Source: Sphingomonas sp. LY54
GTDB lineage: Bacteria; Pseudomonadota; Alphaproteobacteria; Sphingomonadales; Sphingomonadaceae
Length of the DNA: 64,000 nucleotides
Assembly: GCF_035594035.1 (NCBI RefSeq)
Contig: NZ_CP141588.1
Span: forward strand, 2,882,501-2,946,500
Direction: 5' to 3'
Positions within the stretch are counted from its first letter, which is position 1, and each line of letters starts with the position of its first letter. Of the stretch, positions 26,250 through 39,570 are shown piece after piece. The translations under genes and the position numbers were made by a program. The notes below the pieces were generated by a model. It ran no database searches. It saw only the letters and a list, made by a program, of their open reading frames with translations, and was not told the DNA's origin.

Positions 26250-26915
26250 ATGAGCATCTTCAACCGCACCCGCGACATCGTCGCCGCCAATTTCTCCGAC
26301 CTTCTCGACAAGGCCGAAGACCCCGCGAAGATGATCCGGTTGATCATCATGGAGATGGAGGAGACGCTGGTCGACGTCCGCGCCTCTGCCGCCCGCTCGA
26401 TCGCGGACCAGAAGGAGATGCGCACCCAGATCGCCCGGCTCCAGCGGCTTCAGCAGAGCTGGGGCGAGAAGGCCGAGCTGGCGCTGAGCAAGGACCGCGA
26501 GGATCTCGCCCGCGGCGCCCTGATCGAAAAGCAGAAGGCCGCCGACCTAGCCGACCATCTCGCAGCCGAGATCGACATTCACGAGGACGGCCTGCGGGCT
26601 TCCGAGGACGACATCCAGCGGCTGCAGGCCAAGCTCAGCGAAGCCCGCGCCCGCCAGAACGCGATCGTCACCCGGCTGGAGAGCGCCCACAACCGCGCCC
26701 GGATGCGCGAAATGTATGCCGGCGCCAAGGTCGAGGACGCCTTCGCCCGCTTCGAGCAGCTCGAGCGCCGCGCCGACCTGGTCGAGGGCCATGCCGACGC
26801 GCTGAGCCTCGGCGCGCCCAAGACGCTGGAAGAAGAGATCACCGAGCTGCGGACCGCCGAAAAGGTGGACGCCGAACTCGATGCCATGAAGGCCGCCCGG
26901 TCGGCGGCGCACTGA
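26250..26915 (+). CDS. pspA: Phage shock protein A
   Basis: PspA is an ESCRT-III-related membrane-binding protein that maintains inner-membrane integrity and, in enterobacteria, inhibits PspF. The 221-residue protein is full length. It begins MSIFNRTRDIVAANFSDLLD, has the EDPAKMIRLIIMEMEETL motif, then long heptad-rich helices up to about residue 200. ATG at 26250 is the family start; the longer frame upstream is not needed. PspC and a small membrane gene follow in the operon. Confidence 0.95.
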   Translation: MSIFNRTRDIVAANFSDLLDKAEDPAKMIRLIIMEMEETLVDVRASAARSIADQKEMRTQIARLQRLQQSWGEKAELALSKDREDLARGALIEKQKAADLADHLAAEIDIHEDGLRASEDDIQRLQAKLSEARARQNAIVTRLESAHNRARMREMYAGAKVEDAFARFEQLERRADLVEGHADALSLGAPKTLEEEITELRTAEKVDAELDAMKAARSAAH

Positions 26916-26940
26916 GATCATTGGGTCAGGGAGACTAGCA

Positions 26941-27291
26941 ATGAAAAAGCCATTCCATCTCGACAAGCGCAACGGCAAGTTCATGGGCGTCTGCGCAGGC
27001 ATTGCCAACTATACCGGGATCGACGCGACGATCGTCCGCATCTTCATGGTCGTGGTGACCCTGCTGGGCGCCTTCCCGTGGACTTTGATCGCCTATGGCG
27101 TCGCCGCCTGGCTAGCGAAGCCGATGCCCTACGGCGCTTATGCCGCCGAGGACATAAAGGCGTTGCGCGGCACGTCCACCGCCGAAATGCGCGACAGCAT
27201 GCGCGACATCGACCGCCGCATGGCCGAGGTCGAGACCTATGTGACCAGCTCGAACACCCGGCTGGCCCGCGAAATCGAAGAGCTGCGCTAA
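26941..27291 (+). CDS. pspC: PspC-domain membrane protein
   Basis: A 116-residue inner-membrane protein with an N-terminal PspC domain (FHLDKRNGKFMGVCAGIANYTGIDATIVRIFMV, quoted here only by its landmarks GKFMGVCAG and DATIVRIFMVV), a transmembrane segment FPWTLIAYGVAAWLA, and a C-terminal coiled tail with SMRDIDRRMAEVE. PspC senses or relays membrane stress and can recruit PspA. It is 25 bases after pspA with GGGAG upstream. Confidence 0.92.
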   Translation: MKKPFHLDKRNGKFMGVCAGIANYTGIDATIVRIFMVVVTLLGAFPWTLIAYGVAAWLAKPMPYGAYAAEDIKALRGTSTAEMRDSMRDIDRRMAEVETYVTSSNTRLAREIEELR

Positions 27292-27316
27292 GCGGCCGGA
27301 GATCAGGGAGGAAAAC

Positions 27317-27550
27317 ATGACCGAACCGATGACCATGATCGCAATGGCGAGCTTCGGCCTGGTGGCGTTGGCCCTGGCCGTCTTCGCCGGGCTCCGCGGC
27401 TGGCAGGGCTGGCTCGATCTCAAGCGTTTCGAGCTGACCGGCAACCGCCAGCTCGAAGGCCGGTCGCCCGCCGGCGAGCGGATCGAGATGGCCGACCTCA
27501 AGGAGCGGATCCGCAAGCTCGAATCGATCGCTTCCTGCGTCGACCTGTGA
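27317..27550 (+). CDS. Small membrane protein of the psp operon (PspB-like in size)
   Basis: A 77-residue protein with one N-terminal transmembrane helix (IAMASFGLVALALAVFAGL) and a charged amphipathic tail ending DLKERIRKLESIASC. Size, single helix and coiled C-terminus recall PspB, but sequence identity cannot be claimed, and the gene comes after pspC instead of before it. AGGGAGG lies upstream. It likely works with PspA and PspC at the membrane. Confidence 0.7.
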   Translation: MTEPMTMIAMASFGLVALALAVFAGLRGWQGWLDLKRFELTGNRQLEGRSPAGERIEMADLKERIRKLESIASCVDL

Positions 27551-27566
27551 AAGCCGGGGAGGGGGC

Positions 27567-30551
<2,985 letters not shown>

Positions 30552-30553
30552 TC

Positions 30554-31924
30554 GTGGCGCTCTACCAATTCAAGCTGCCCGACATTGGCGAAGGGATTGC
30601 CGAGGCCGAGATCGTCGCCTGGCACGTGAAGGTCGGCGACCTGGTCCAGGAAGACCAACAGCTAGCCGACATGATGACGGACAAAGCGACCGTGGAGATG
30701 GAGTCGCCGGTCGCCGGCCGCGTCGTCCGTGTCGCGGGCGAAGTGGGCGACCAGATCGCGATCGGATCGGTGCTGGTTGAGTTCGAGATCGAAGGCGAGA
30801 GCGCTGCCGAAGCCGAGACTGGGGACGAAGCTCCGCTCGCCGACGGCATGGTCGACACGACCGAGGGCATCGAGGCCGCTATTCCGAGCACGGAAACGCA
30901 ATATCGGGTGCCGGGCAGCGATCGCCGCGACCCCGACGCCGAGCGCCGCGACCTCGAACGGTTCGAGCCCAATCGCCGCGAGACCGAGCGGCGCAGCGAA
31001 GAGCCTTTCGCTCCCGCCGAAGCTGCGCCGGCACCACAAGCTGCTGCTCAGCCGGCCGCCACGGGCGCACAGGTGCTGGCATCGCCGGCGGTGCGCCAGC
31101 GCGCCCGCGATCTCGGCGTCGATCTTTCCCAGGTCAAGACGACCGGCGACCGCGTCCGTCACGCCGATCTCGACGCCTATCTGCTTTACCGCGGCGGCGC
31201 CGCGCCGCGCACCGCTTCGCCGCGCCGGCAGGACGAGCAGATCAAGGTGGTCGGCCTGCGCCGCAAGATCGCCGAGAACATGCAGGCGGCCAAGCGCCAT
31301 ATCCCGCATTTCACCTATGTCGACGAGGTCGACGTCACCGCGCTCGAGCAGACGCGGGCGATGATGAACGCCGATCGCGGCGGCAATGCGAAGCTGACTT
31401 TGCTGCCATTCCTGATCACCGGCATGGCGCGCACGCTGCCGGATTTCCCGATGCTCAACGCGCGCTACGATGACGAGGCAAACGTCATCCACCGCTCGGG
31501 TGCGGTCCACATGGGCATGGCGACGCAGACGGACCAGGGCCTGTCGGTGGCGGTGATCCGCGACGCGCAGGACCGCGACGTCTGGGGCCTCGCCGCCGAG
31601 ATCGCGCGCCTCGCCGACGCCACCCGCGCCGGCAAGGCCACGCGCGAGGAACTGTCCGGCTCGACCATCACCATCTCGAGCCTGGGGCCGATGGGCGGCG
31701 TCGTCTCGACCCCGGTCATCAACCGGCCGGAGGTCGCGATCATCGCGGTCAACAAGGTCGAGGAGAAGGTGGTCGTGATCGACGGCGAGATCGAGATCCG
31801 CAAACGCATGAACCTGTCGCTCTCCTGCGACCATCGCGTCGTCGACGGCTGGGACGCGGCAAGCTTCATCCAGACGCTAAAGAAGCTGCTCGAAAATCCG
31901 CTGAAATTGCTCTCGTTGCGCTGA
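30554..31924 (+). CDS. bkdB: Branched-chain 2-oxoacid dehydrogenase E2 (dihydrolipoyl acyltransferase)
   Basis: The core acyltransferase of the complex, 456 residues, starting with GTG two bases after E1 beta. Domains: one lipoyl domain (1-78, lipoylated Lys in MTDKATVEM, about 43), a peripheral subunit-binding domain (about 174-212, SPAVRQRARDLGVDLSQV), and a catalytic domain with the HRVVDGWD active site (about 426). The linker after the lipoyl domain (about residues 110-155) is unusually rich in Arg, Asp and Glu instead of the usual Ala and Pro. A convergent gene ends 12 bases later. Confidence 0.94.
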   Translation: MALYQFKLPDIGEGIAEAEIVAWHVKVGDLVQEDQQLADMMTDKATVEMESPVAGRVVRVAGEVGDQIAIGSVLVEFEIEGESAAEAETGDEAPLADGMVDTTEGIEAAIPSTETQYRVPGSDRRDPDAERRDLERFEPNRRETERRSEEPFAPAEAAPAPQAAAQPAATGAQVLASPAVRQRARDLGVDLSQVKTTGDRVRHADLDAYLLYRGGAAPRTASPRRQDEQIKVVGLRRKIAENMQAAKRHIPHFTYVDEVDVTALEQTRAMMNADRGGNAKLTLLPFLITGMARTLPDFPMLNARYDDEANVIHRSGAVHMGMATQTDQGLSVAVIRDAQDRDVWGLAAEIARLADATRAGKATREELSGSTITISSLGPMGGVVSTPVINRPEVAIIAVNKVEEKVVVIDGEIEIRKRMNLSLSCDHRVVDGWDAASFIQTLKKLLENPLKLLSLR

Positions 31925-31936
31925 GCGGCGGAGCGG

Positions 31937-32551
31937 CTACTTCTTCTCCGGCGGCACCGGACGCAGTACCGCGTCGGAGAAGGAGTCGCCATCGCCGCCG
32001 CGGCGCGAGGGGACGGGAGCCGGCGGTGCCGTATCGACGGCCGGAGGCGGAGGCGCCGGCACGTCGGCCGGTTCCTCGGGGGGCAGCAGCAGCCGCTCGT
32101 CCGGCGGCAGCGGCGTGTCGGCCGGTCCGACCGGAGTGGCCAGCAGACTCGCCTCCTCGGGCGACGCGCACCAGCGCAGATAGAGCGTCAGGAACTTGTC
32201 CTTCGGGTCGTCGAAGCGCAGGTCCTGGGTCTTGCTCACTGTGGCGGCACCGGCGGGGGTGACTAGAAACGGCAGCACGCCCGACCGCCCCCCACCGCGC
32301 ACGTTCGAATCGACCCCGCCGCAGATCGCGCCGTCGGTGCCTCTCCACAGGCCGATATATTGCGCGCTGCCCGGATCGTGGAGCAAGGGAGCGAGGGCCG
32401 CCGCTGCCCGCGCCTGGAGGAGGTCCCGCTCCGCGATCGCGTCGGGCAGGGCCTCGGTCGCAGCGGCGGCATTCGTGTCCGCGTCGTTTGTCGCCGGCTC
32501 CGGGTTGGCGCTGCAGGCCGAAAGCAGCAACAAGGCTAGCAATCTTTTCAT
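31937..32551 (-). CDS. Proline-rich lipoprotein of unknown function
   Basis: A 204-residue predicted lipoprotein: MKRLLALLLLSACSA carries an LSAC lipobox. A central domain (LLHDPGSAQYIGLWRGTDGAICGGVDSNVRGG) resembles small periplasmic domains with a Cys that could pair with the later RWCASPEE. The C-terminal 70 residues are Pro-, Glu- and Ala-rich and probably extended. No function is recognised. It is transcribed towards the bkd operon with a 12-base gap between stops. Confidence 0.72.
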   Translation of the reverse strand: MKRLLALLLLSACSANPEPATNDADTNAAAATEALPDAIAERDLLQARAAAALAPLLHDPGSAQYIGLWRGTDGAICGGVDSNVRGGGRSGVLPFLVTPAGAATVSKTQDLRFDDPKDKFLTLYLRWCASPEEASLLATPVGPADTPLPPDERLLLPPEEPADVPAPPPPAVDTAPPAPVPSRRGGDGDSFSDAVLRPVPPEKK

Positions 32552-32659
32552 GCGGCGACCTTACGAAGCCGGCGCGGAGGTTGGCAATACGGCCCGGCCT
32601 GCGCGCAGCGAACGAAGTTCGATCGTGGCAAAATCGCCTTCTCCTGCTAGGGGCTCGGC

Positions 32660-34978
32660 ATGCTGAAGAAGACTCACGCACCCGACCTCGAAGCGCTGCG
32701 GCTGCTGGACGATCGCCTGCGCTGGCTGAGCGCCTGGACGATCCACAATGCCAACCATCTGCGCGAAAGCACCGACGGGCTGAAGGTCGGAGGCCATCAG
32801 GCGTCATGCGCGTCGATGACCGCGATCATGGCCGCGCTCTACTTTCACGCGCTCGGCCCCAACGACAAGGTGGCGGTGAAGCCCCATGCCGGGCCGGTGC
32901 TGCACGCGATCCACTATCTGCTCGGCAGCCAGACGCGCGAGCAGATGGAGAATTTCCGCGGCTTCGGTGGCATGCAATCCTATCCCAGCCGTACCAAGGA
33001 CCAGATCCCGGTCGATTTCTCGACCGGCTCGGTCGGCCTTGGCGTCGCCGTCACCGCCTTTGCCAGCCTTGTGCAGGATTATCTTGTCGCGCACGGCATG
33101 ATGCCCGCGGCCGAGGCGGGCCGCATGGTCGCCTTGATGGGCGATGCCGAACTCGACGAAGGCAATATCTACGAATGCCTGATCGAAGCGGCCAAGCACG
33201 ACATCCGCAATTGCTGGTGGATCGTCGACTATAACCGCCAGTCGCTGGACGCGACCACGTCCGACCGCATGTTCAGCCGCTTCGACGAGATATTCGCGAG
33301 CTGCGGGTGGCGCGTCGTCACGCTGAAATATGGCAGGCAGCTCGAAGCTGCCTTCGCCGAACAGGGCGGCGCGGCGCTGCGCGACTGGATCGATGGCTGC
33401 GGCAACGCCGATTATGCGGCGCTCACCTATCTCGGCGGCGCTGCCTGGCGGGAACGGTTGTTGAAGGATGCGCCGGCGGTAAAGCCGATCCTCGACGCGC
33501 GCGACGACGACGCGCTCGGCGCGCTGATGACGAATCTCGGCGGCCACGACATGGAAAGCCTGGTCGAGGCCTTCGACGCCGCGCAGGACGATGTGCCGAC
33601 CCTGTTCATCGCCTATACGATCAAGGGCCAGGGCCTGCCGTTCGCCGGGCACAAGGACAACCATGCCGGCCTGATGAATCCCGGCCAGATCGCCGCATTG
33701 CGCGAGCGGATGGGCATCGCCGAGGGCGCGGAGTGGGAGCCTTATGCCGGACTGGGCGGCAATAGCGCCGAGGCGGCCCGTGCCGCCGTCGAGAATAGCC
33801 GCATCGTCCGCGCCAAGCGGGCGCGGCCGTGGGACGTGGCCGAAGTGCCGGCGATCGTTCCACCGGCCGGCGAGGATCAGTCGACGCAGGCCGCTTTCGG
33901 CAAGATCCTGCTCGATCTCTCACGCGCCGGCGGCGCGCTCGCCGATCGCATCGTCACGACCTCGCCCGATGTTACCGTCTCGACCAATCTCGGGGCCTGG
34001 GTGAACCAGCGCGGCCTGTTCCGCCGCCAGGAACTGGCCGACGTCTTCGCCGCCGCCAAGATACCGAGCCCGCAGAAATGGGGCGGGCACCAGGCCGGCC
34101 AGCATGTCGAGCTCGGCATCGCCGAGAACAATCTGTTCCTGGTGCTGGCCGCGCTTGGCCTTGCCGGCGACCTGTTCGGCGAGCGCCTCTTCCCGATCGG
34201 TACCGTCTACGATCCGTTCATCGCCCGCGGCCTCGATGCGCTCAATTATGCCTGCTACCAGGACGCGCGCTTCATGCTGGTCGCAACCCCGTCGGGCGTG
34301 ACGCTCGGGCCGGAGGGCGGCGCCCACCAGTCGATCAACCCGCCGCTGATCGCGATGGGCCAGCCGGGCCTGCGCCATTACGAGCCCGCCTTCGTCGACG
34401 AGCTCGCTTTGTTCATGGAGGAAGGCTTCCGCCTGATGCAGGCGGAGGACGGTGAGAGCATCTATCTGCGCCTCACCACGCGCAGCATCGCCCAGGTCGA
34501 GCGTGCCGACGATGCCTGGAAGCAGGACGCGGTGCGGGGCGGCTATTGGCTGCGCGAGCCCGCGCCCGGCGCCGAGGCGGCCCTGGTCTATTCCGGCGCG
34601 ATTGCACCTGAGGCGATCGCCGCGTGGGAAGTGCTGAAGGACGACGTTCCCGGCCTCGGCCTGCTCGCCGTCACCTCGCCCGATTTGCTGCACCGCGGCT
34701 GGAGCCAACGCCGCAGCGCCCGTTGGGGCGGCAAGGGATTGGCGCCGAGCCATGTCGAGACCTTGCTGGCGCCTTTGTCGCGCGACGCCGGCCTCGTCAC
34801 CTTGCTCGACGGCTCGCCGGCGGCGCTCTCCTGGCTGGGCGGCGTCGCCGGCCACCGCGTCAGCCCGCTCGGCCTCGATCGCTTCGGCCAGACCGGCAGC
34901 CTCGACGACCTCTACCGCTACTACCGGCTGGACGTGGACGCGATCGTCGAGGCGGCGGCGGAACTGTTCCTGGACTGA
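32660..34978 (+). CDS. Thiamine-diphosphate enzyme of the AceE/transketolase superfamily
   Basis: A 772-residue enzyme with the transketolase fold and overall pattern of homodimeric 2-oxoacid dehydrogenase E1 (AceE, MdeB) more than of sugar transketolases. Landmarks are the N-terminal ANHLRESTDGLKVGGHQASCAS, the ThDP motif GDAELDEGNIYECLIEA to VDYNRQSLD, GHKDNHAGLMN, the pyrimidine domain HVELGIAENNLFLVLAALGLAG, and GGAHQSINPPLI. It is shorter than AceE (about 890). Databases may label it transketolase. The substrate could be pyruvate or 2-oxobutyrate, and no E2 partner follows it directly. ATG at 32660 gives the full fold. Confidence 0.82.
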   Translation: MLKKTHAPDLEALRLLDDRLRWLSAWTIHNANHLRESTDGLKVGGHQASCASMTAIMAALYFHALGPNDKVAVKPHAGPVLHAIHYLLGSQTREQMENFRGFGGMQSYPSRTKDQIPVDFSTGSVGLGVAVTAFASLVQDYLVAHGMMPAAEAGRMVALMGDAELDEGNIYECLIEAAKHDIRNCWWIVDYNRQSLDATTSDRMFSRFDEIFASCGWRVVTLKYGRQLEAAFAEQGGAALRDWIDGCGNADYAALTYLGGAAWRERLLKDAPAVKPILDARDDDALGALMTNLGGHDMESLVEAFDAAQDDVPTLFIAYTIKGQGLPFAGHKDNHAGLMNPGQIAALRERMGIAEGAEWEPYAGLGGNSAEAARAAVENSRIVRAKRARPWDVAEVPAIVPPAGEDQSTQAAFGKILLDLSRAGGALADRIVTTSPDVTVSTNLGAWVNQRGLFRRQELADVFAAAKIPSPQKWGGHQAGQHVELGIAENNLFLVLAALGLAGDLFGERLFPIGTVYDPFIARGLDALNYACYQDARFMLVATPSGVTLGPEGGAHQSINPPLIAMGQPGLRHYEPAFVDELALFMEEGFRLMQAEDGESIYLRLTTRSIAQVERADDAWKQDAVRGGYWLREPAPGAEAALVYSGAIAPEAIAAWEVLKDDVPGLGLLAVTSPDLLHRGWSQRRSARWGGKGLAPSHVETLLAPLSRDAGLVTLLDGSPAALSWLGGVAGHRVSPLGLDRFGQTGSLDDLYRYYRLDVDAIVEAAAELFLD

Positions 34979-35042
34979 AACGGAACCTTGGCCGGCGCTT
35001 GAGCGCTCTGCGTCAAGACGATTTCGAGACAGGGAGACGAAT

Positions 35043-35267
35043 ATGATTGCCAAGATCCTCGGCGCGTTTGCCGGCAAGAAGATCGCCGAGCGCTACGGCA
35101 ACGGCGCCGCGGGCGCTGTGCTGGGCGCGATGGCACCGGTCGTGGCGCGCCGCGCGTTCGGCCCGCTCGGTCTCGCCGTCGCCGGCGGTTGGGCGGCCAA
35201 GAAGCTGTACGATCATCGCAAGGCGCGCCGCGCCACGACCGATTATCGCGGCACCCGGCCGTATTGA
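35043..35267 (+). CDS. Small Gly/Ala-rich hypothetical protein
   Basis: A 74-residue protein with GGGAGACG upstream of the ATG. It has a hydrophobic Gly/Ala-rich centre (GNGAAGAVLGAMAPVVARRAFGPLGLAVAGG, described by the GAAGAVLGA and GLAVAGGW landmarks) that may insert in or lie on the membrane, and a basic tail KARRATTDYRG. No known family. It has its own strong terminator, so it is a separate unit. Confidence 0.65.
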   Translation: MIAKILGAFAGKKIAERYGNGAAGAVLGAMAPVVARRAFGPLGLAVAGGWAAKKLYDHRKARRATTDYRGTRPY

Positions 35268-35289
35268 GCGCTTCACGTTAAGGGAACGG

Positions 35290-35323
35290 GCCCGCTCCGG
35301 CTTAAGCCGGAGCGGGCTTTTTC
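35290..35323 (+). terminator. Rho-independent terminator after the small Gly/Ala-rich gene
   Basis: A perfect 14-bp inverted repeat, GCCCGCTCCGGCTT and AAGCCGGAGCGGGC (35290-35317), is followed by TTTTTC. The oppositely oriented penicillin-binding protein gene ends eight bases further on. Confidence 0.92.
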
Positions 35324-35330
35324 TTGGCCG

Positions 35331-37376
<2,046 letters not shown>

Positions 37377-37447
37377 GGAAGGGTCGGGTGGCTGGGGCGT
37401 GGACGCATCGCGGGCCTTTGCTCTTCGTCAGACGAACACAAGCTGAA

Positions 37448-38599
37448 TCAATTGGTTTCAGCGAACAAACGCGCCGGCAGGATTTTGTCCGCCGTCACGC
37501 CCGCCTGGGCGAGTTTAGCCGGCCATGGAGCGTCCGTCACCAATGTCTCGACGATCTCGGCCATGGCCGGGGCGGTCTGGAGGCCGTAACCGCCCTGGCC
37601 CGCGAGCCAGAAGAAGCCCGGCGCGTCCGGCGCGAAGCCGGCGGTCGGGACGCGATCGGCCACGAACGAGCGCAGACCCGCCCAGCTGTGACCGATGCGG
37701 CGGATGCTGAGCTCGGTATAATGCTCGACCTTCGCGGCGGCGACGGCGAGGTCATATTCTTCCGGCCAGGCGTCGCACGGATCGCTGTCGATCTCGTCGA
37801 CCGGGGAGGCGAGCAGGGTCCCGGCTTCCGGCATCATGTAGAAATCGTCGGTGACGGTCTTGAGAAACGGCCAGTCGCCGACGTCCGCGCCGGCCGGGGG
37901 CTCGACCGCGATGATCGTGCGCCGCTTCGGCTGCAGTCCCAGCGGGCGGACGCCTGCGAGGGTCGCAATCTGGTCGGCCCAGGCGCCGGCGGCGTTGATC
38001 AGGATGGGTGCGCTCCAGGCTTCGCCGCTCTCGGTTGTCACCGTCCACATATCGCCTTTCCGGTCGATCGCGGCGAGCCGTTTGCCGGTGTGGATCGTGC
38101 CGCCTCGGGCGCGGAGGGCGCGCGCATAATGCTGCAGCAAGGCATCGGCATCGAGCTTCAGGCCGGTGGGGTCGAGCACGCCCTTGACCGCCGCGTCTTC
38201 GCCGACCTTGAGCGGCGGGAACAGTGCCTTCATCCGGGCCTCGTCGGCCCATTCGAGCGCGTCGGTGAAATGGCCCATGTCGGCATGGAGCGCGTCGAGC
38301 GCCCCAAGCATGTCGTCGGTGGCGAAGAACAGGGCCGAGGCCTGGCGCGACAGCGGCAAAGCATCGCCCTCGGGCGGCGCCAGGAAGAAGTCGCGGCTGT
38401 GCTGGGTGAGACCGCGGACGGTGGCGTTGCCGATACCGTAATGGGAGAAGGTGACGCTCCGCCCGGAGGAGTGATAGCCGAGCGCTTCCTCGGCCTCGAT
38501 CACCGCGACCCGGCCGTGCGTTGCCAGCCGCGCTGCCGCCGAGAGCCCGGCCACGCCGCCGCCCACCACCAGGAAATCCGCTCCGTCCACGCCCGCCAC
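37448..38599 (-). CDS. FAD-dependent amino-acid oxidase/dehydrogenase (DadA-like)
   Basis: A 383-residue flavoenzyme of the D-amino-acid oxidase superfamily. The N-terminal dinucleotide-binding fold has DFLVVGGGVAGLSAAARLA and VIEAEEALGYHSSGRS. The central motif LINAAGAWADQIA and the C-terminal HSWAGLRSFVADRVPTAG plus WLAGQGGYGLQTAP (FAD-binding GQGGYG) fit glycine oxidase or DadA-like oxidoreductases. The substrate, a D-amino acid or glycine-type amine, is not determined. It lies 56 bases after motB on the same strand, but a shared transcript is uncertain. Confidence 0.88.
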   Translation of the reverse strand: MAGVDGADFLVVGGGVAGLSAAARLATHGRVAVIEAEEALGYHSSGRSVTFSHYGIGNATVRGLTQHSRDFFLAPPEGDALPLSRQASALFFATDDMLGALDALHADMGHFTDALEWADEARMKALFPPLKVGEDAAVKGVLDPTGLKLDADALLQHYARALRARGGTIHTGKRLAAIDRKGDMWTVTTESGEAWSAPILINAAGAWADQIATLAGVRPLGLQPKRRTIIAVEPPAGADVGDWPFLKTVTDDFYMMPEAGTLLASPVDEIDSDPCDAWPEEYDLAVAAAKVEHYTELSIRRIGHSWAGLRSFVADRVPTAGFAPDAPGFFWLAGQGGYGLQTAPAMAEIVETLVTDAPWPAKLAQAGVTADKILPARLFAETN

Positions 38600-38655
38600 T
38601 CCCCTCGAAACTCGCCGGGGCGGCTATAGTGAGCGCGCGGCGCAACCGCCAGCGT

Positions 38656-39570
38656 TCAGCTTTTCGGAGCCGGGACCGGTTTGCTGCCGAGCTTCGGCGG
38701 GCCGCCATCGGCCTTGGACCAGGCCAGGGTGATCGACATGCGGCGATTGCGCGGATCGAGCGGATTGTCGCGCGCGAACGGCTCGCGGTCGGCGACCCCC
38801 TCGATGCGGGCGAAGCGGACCGGCGCAATTCCCGCGCTGGCCAGCGCCGACCGCGTCGCCTCGGCCCGCGCCGTCGAGAGCAGCCAGTTGTTCATTGTCT
38901 GACCTCTTGCATAAGCGAGCCCATCCGTATGCCCGCGCACGACCACGGCATTGGGAACGGTGCCGATCACGGTCGCGACCTCGCGCACCAGCTCGAGCGC
39001 CGGCGGCAGCAGCCGATCGGTGCCGATGCGGAACATCGAGAAATCGGCGTCATCGACGAGGTCGATGCGCAAACCCTCGAGCGTCTCGGTGAAGCGGACA
39101 TGGGTCTTGAGGTTCCTGAGCTCGGGCGAGCGCTCCATCTTGTCGTCGAGCGTGCGCTTGAGTTGCTCGAAGCGGGCGCGGTCGCGCTTCCGCTCGCCTT
39201 CGTCGCGCAGGTCGGTCGGGATGTTGGGCAGGGTGATCGCCATCGTAGCGCTGCTCGACGCCTTGCTCGGGAAATTTTGGTCCGAATGGATCGAATCGCC
39301 GCCGAGGATGCCGTTGGCGCCGGCGCTGTCGCGCTTCATGTCGAGCGGCGTCGGCGTAAAATATTCGGCGAGGCCCTGGCGCTTCTGCTGGTCGGTAATG
39401 CTGAGCAGCCACATCAGCATGAAGAAGGCCATCATCGCCGTCACGAAATCCGCATAGGCGACCTTCCACTGGCCGCCGTGGTGCGCGTCGTGCGCTTCGG
39501 CGACGATCTTCTTGACGATGATCGGTGTCGGCTCGGGCTCGTTGCGCCCGCGCCCGGGGGAGCCGGCCAT
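38656..39570 (-). CDS. motB: Flagellar stator protein MotB
   Basis: A 304-residue stator subunit. A single transmembrane helix near residue 45 contains the proton-binding Asp in VAYADFVTAMMAFFMLMWLL. A plug-like linker follows, then an OmpA-like peptidoglycan-binding domain (VVRGHTDGLAYARGQTMNNWLLS, DPRNRRMSI). The N-terminus is cytoplasmic and includes PIIVKKIV, typical of MotB. The start codon abuts the motA stop. With MotA it forms the proton channel that turns the flagellum. Confidence 0.94.
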   Translation of the reverse strand: MAGSPGRGRNEPEPTPIIVKKIVAEAHDAHHGGQWKVAYADFVTAMMAFFMLMWLLSITDQQKRQGLAEYFTPTPLDMKRDSAGANGILGGDSIHSDQNFPSKASSSATMAITLPNIPTDLRDEGERKRDRARFEQLKRTLDDKMERSPELRNLKTHVRFTETLEGLRIDLVDDADFSMFRIGTDRLLPPALELVREVATVIGTVPNAVVVRGHTDGLAYARGQTMNNWLLSTARAEATRSALASAGIAPVRFARIEGVADREPFARDNPLDPRNRRMSITLAWSKADGGPPKLGSKPVPAPKS

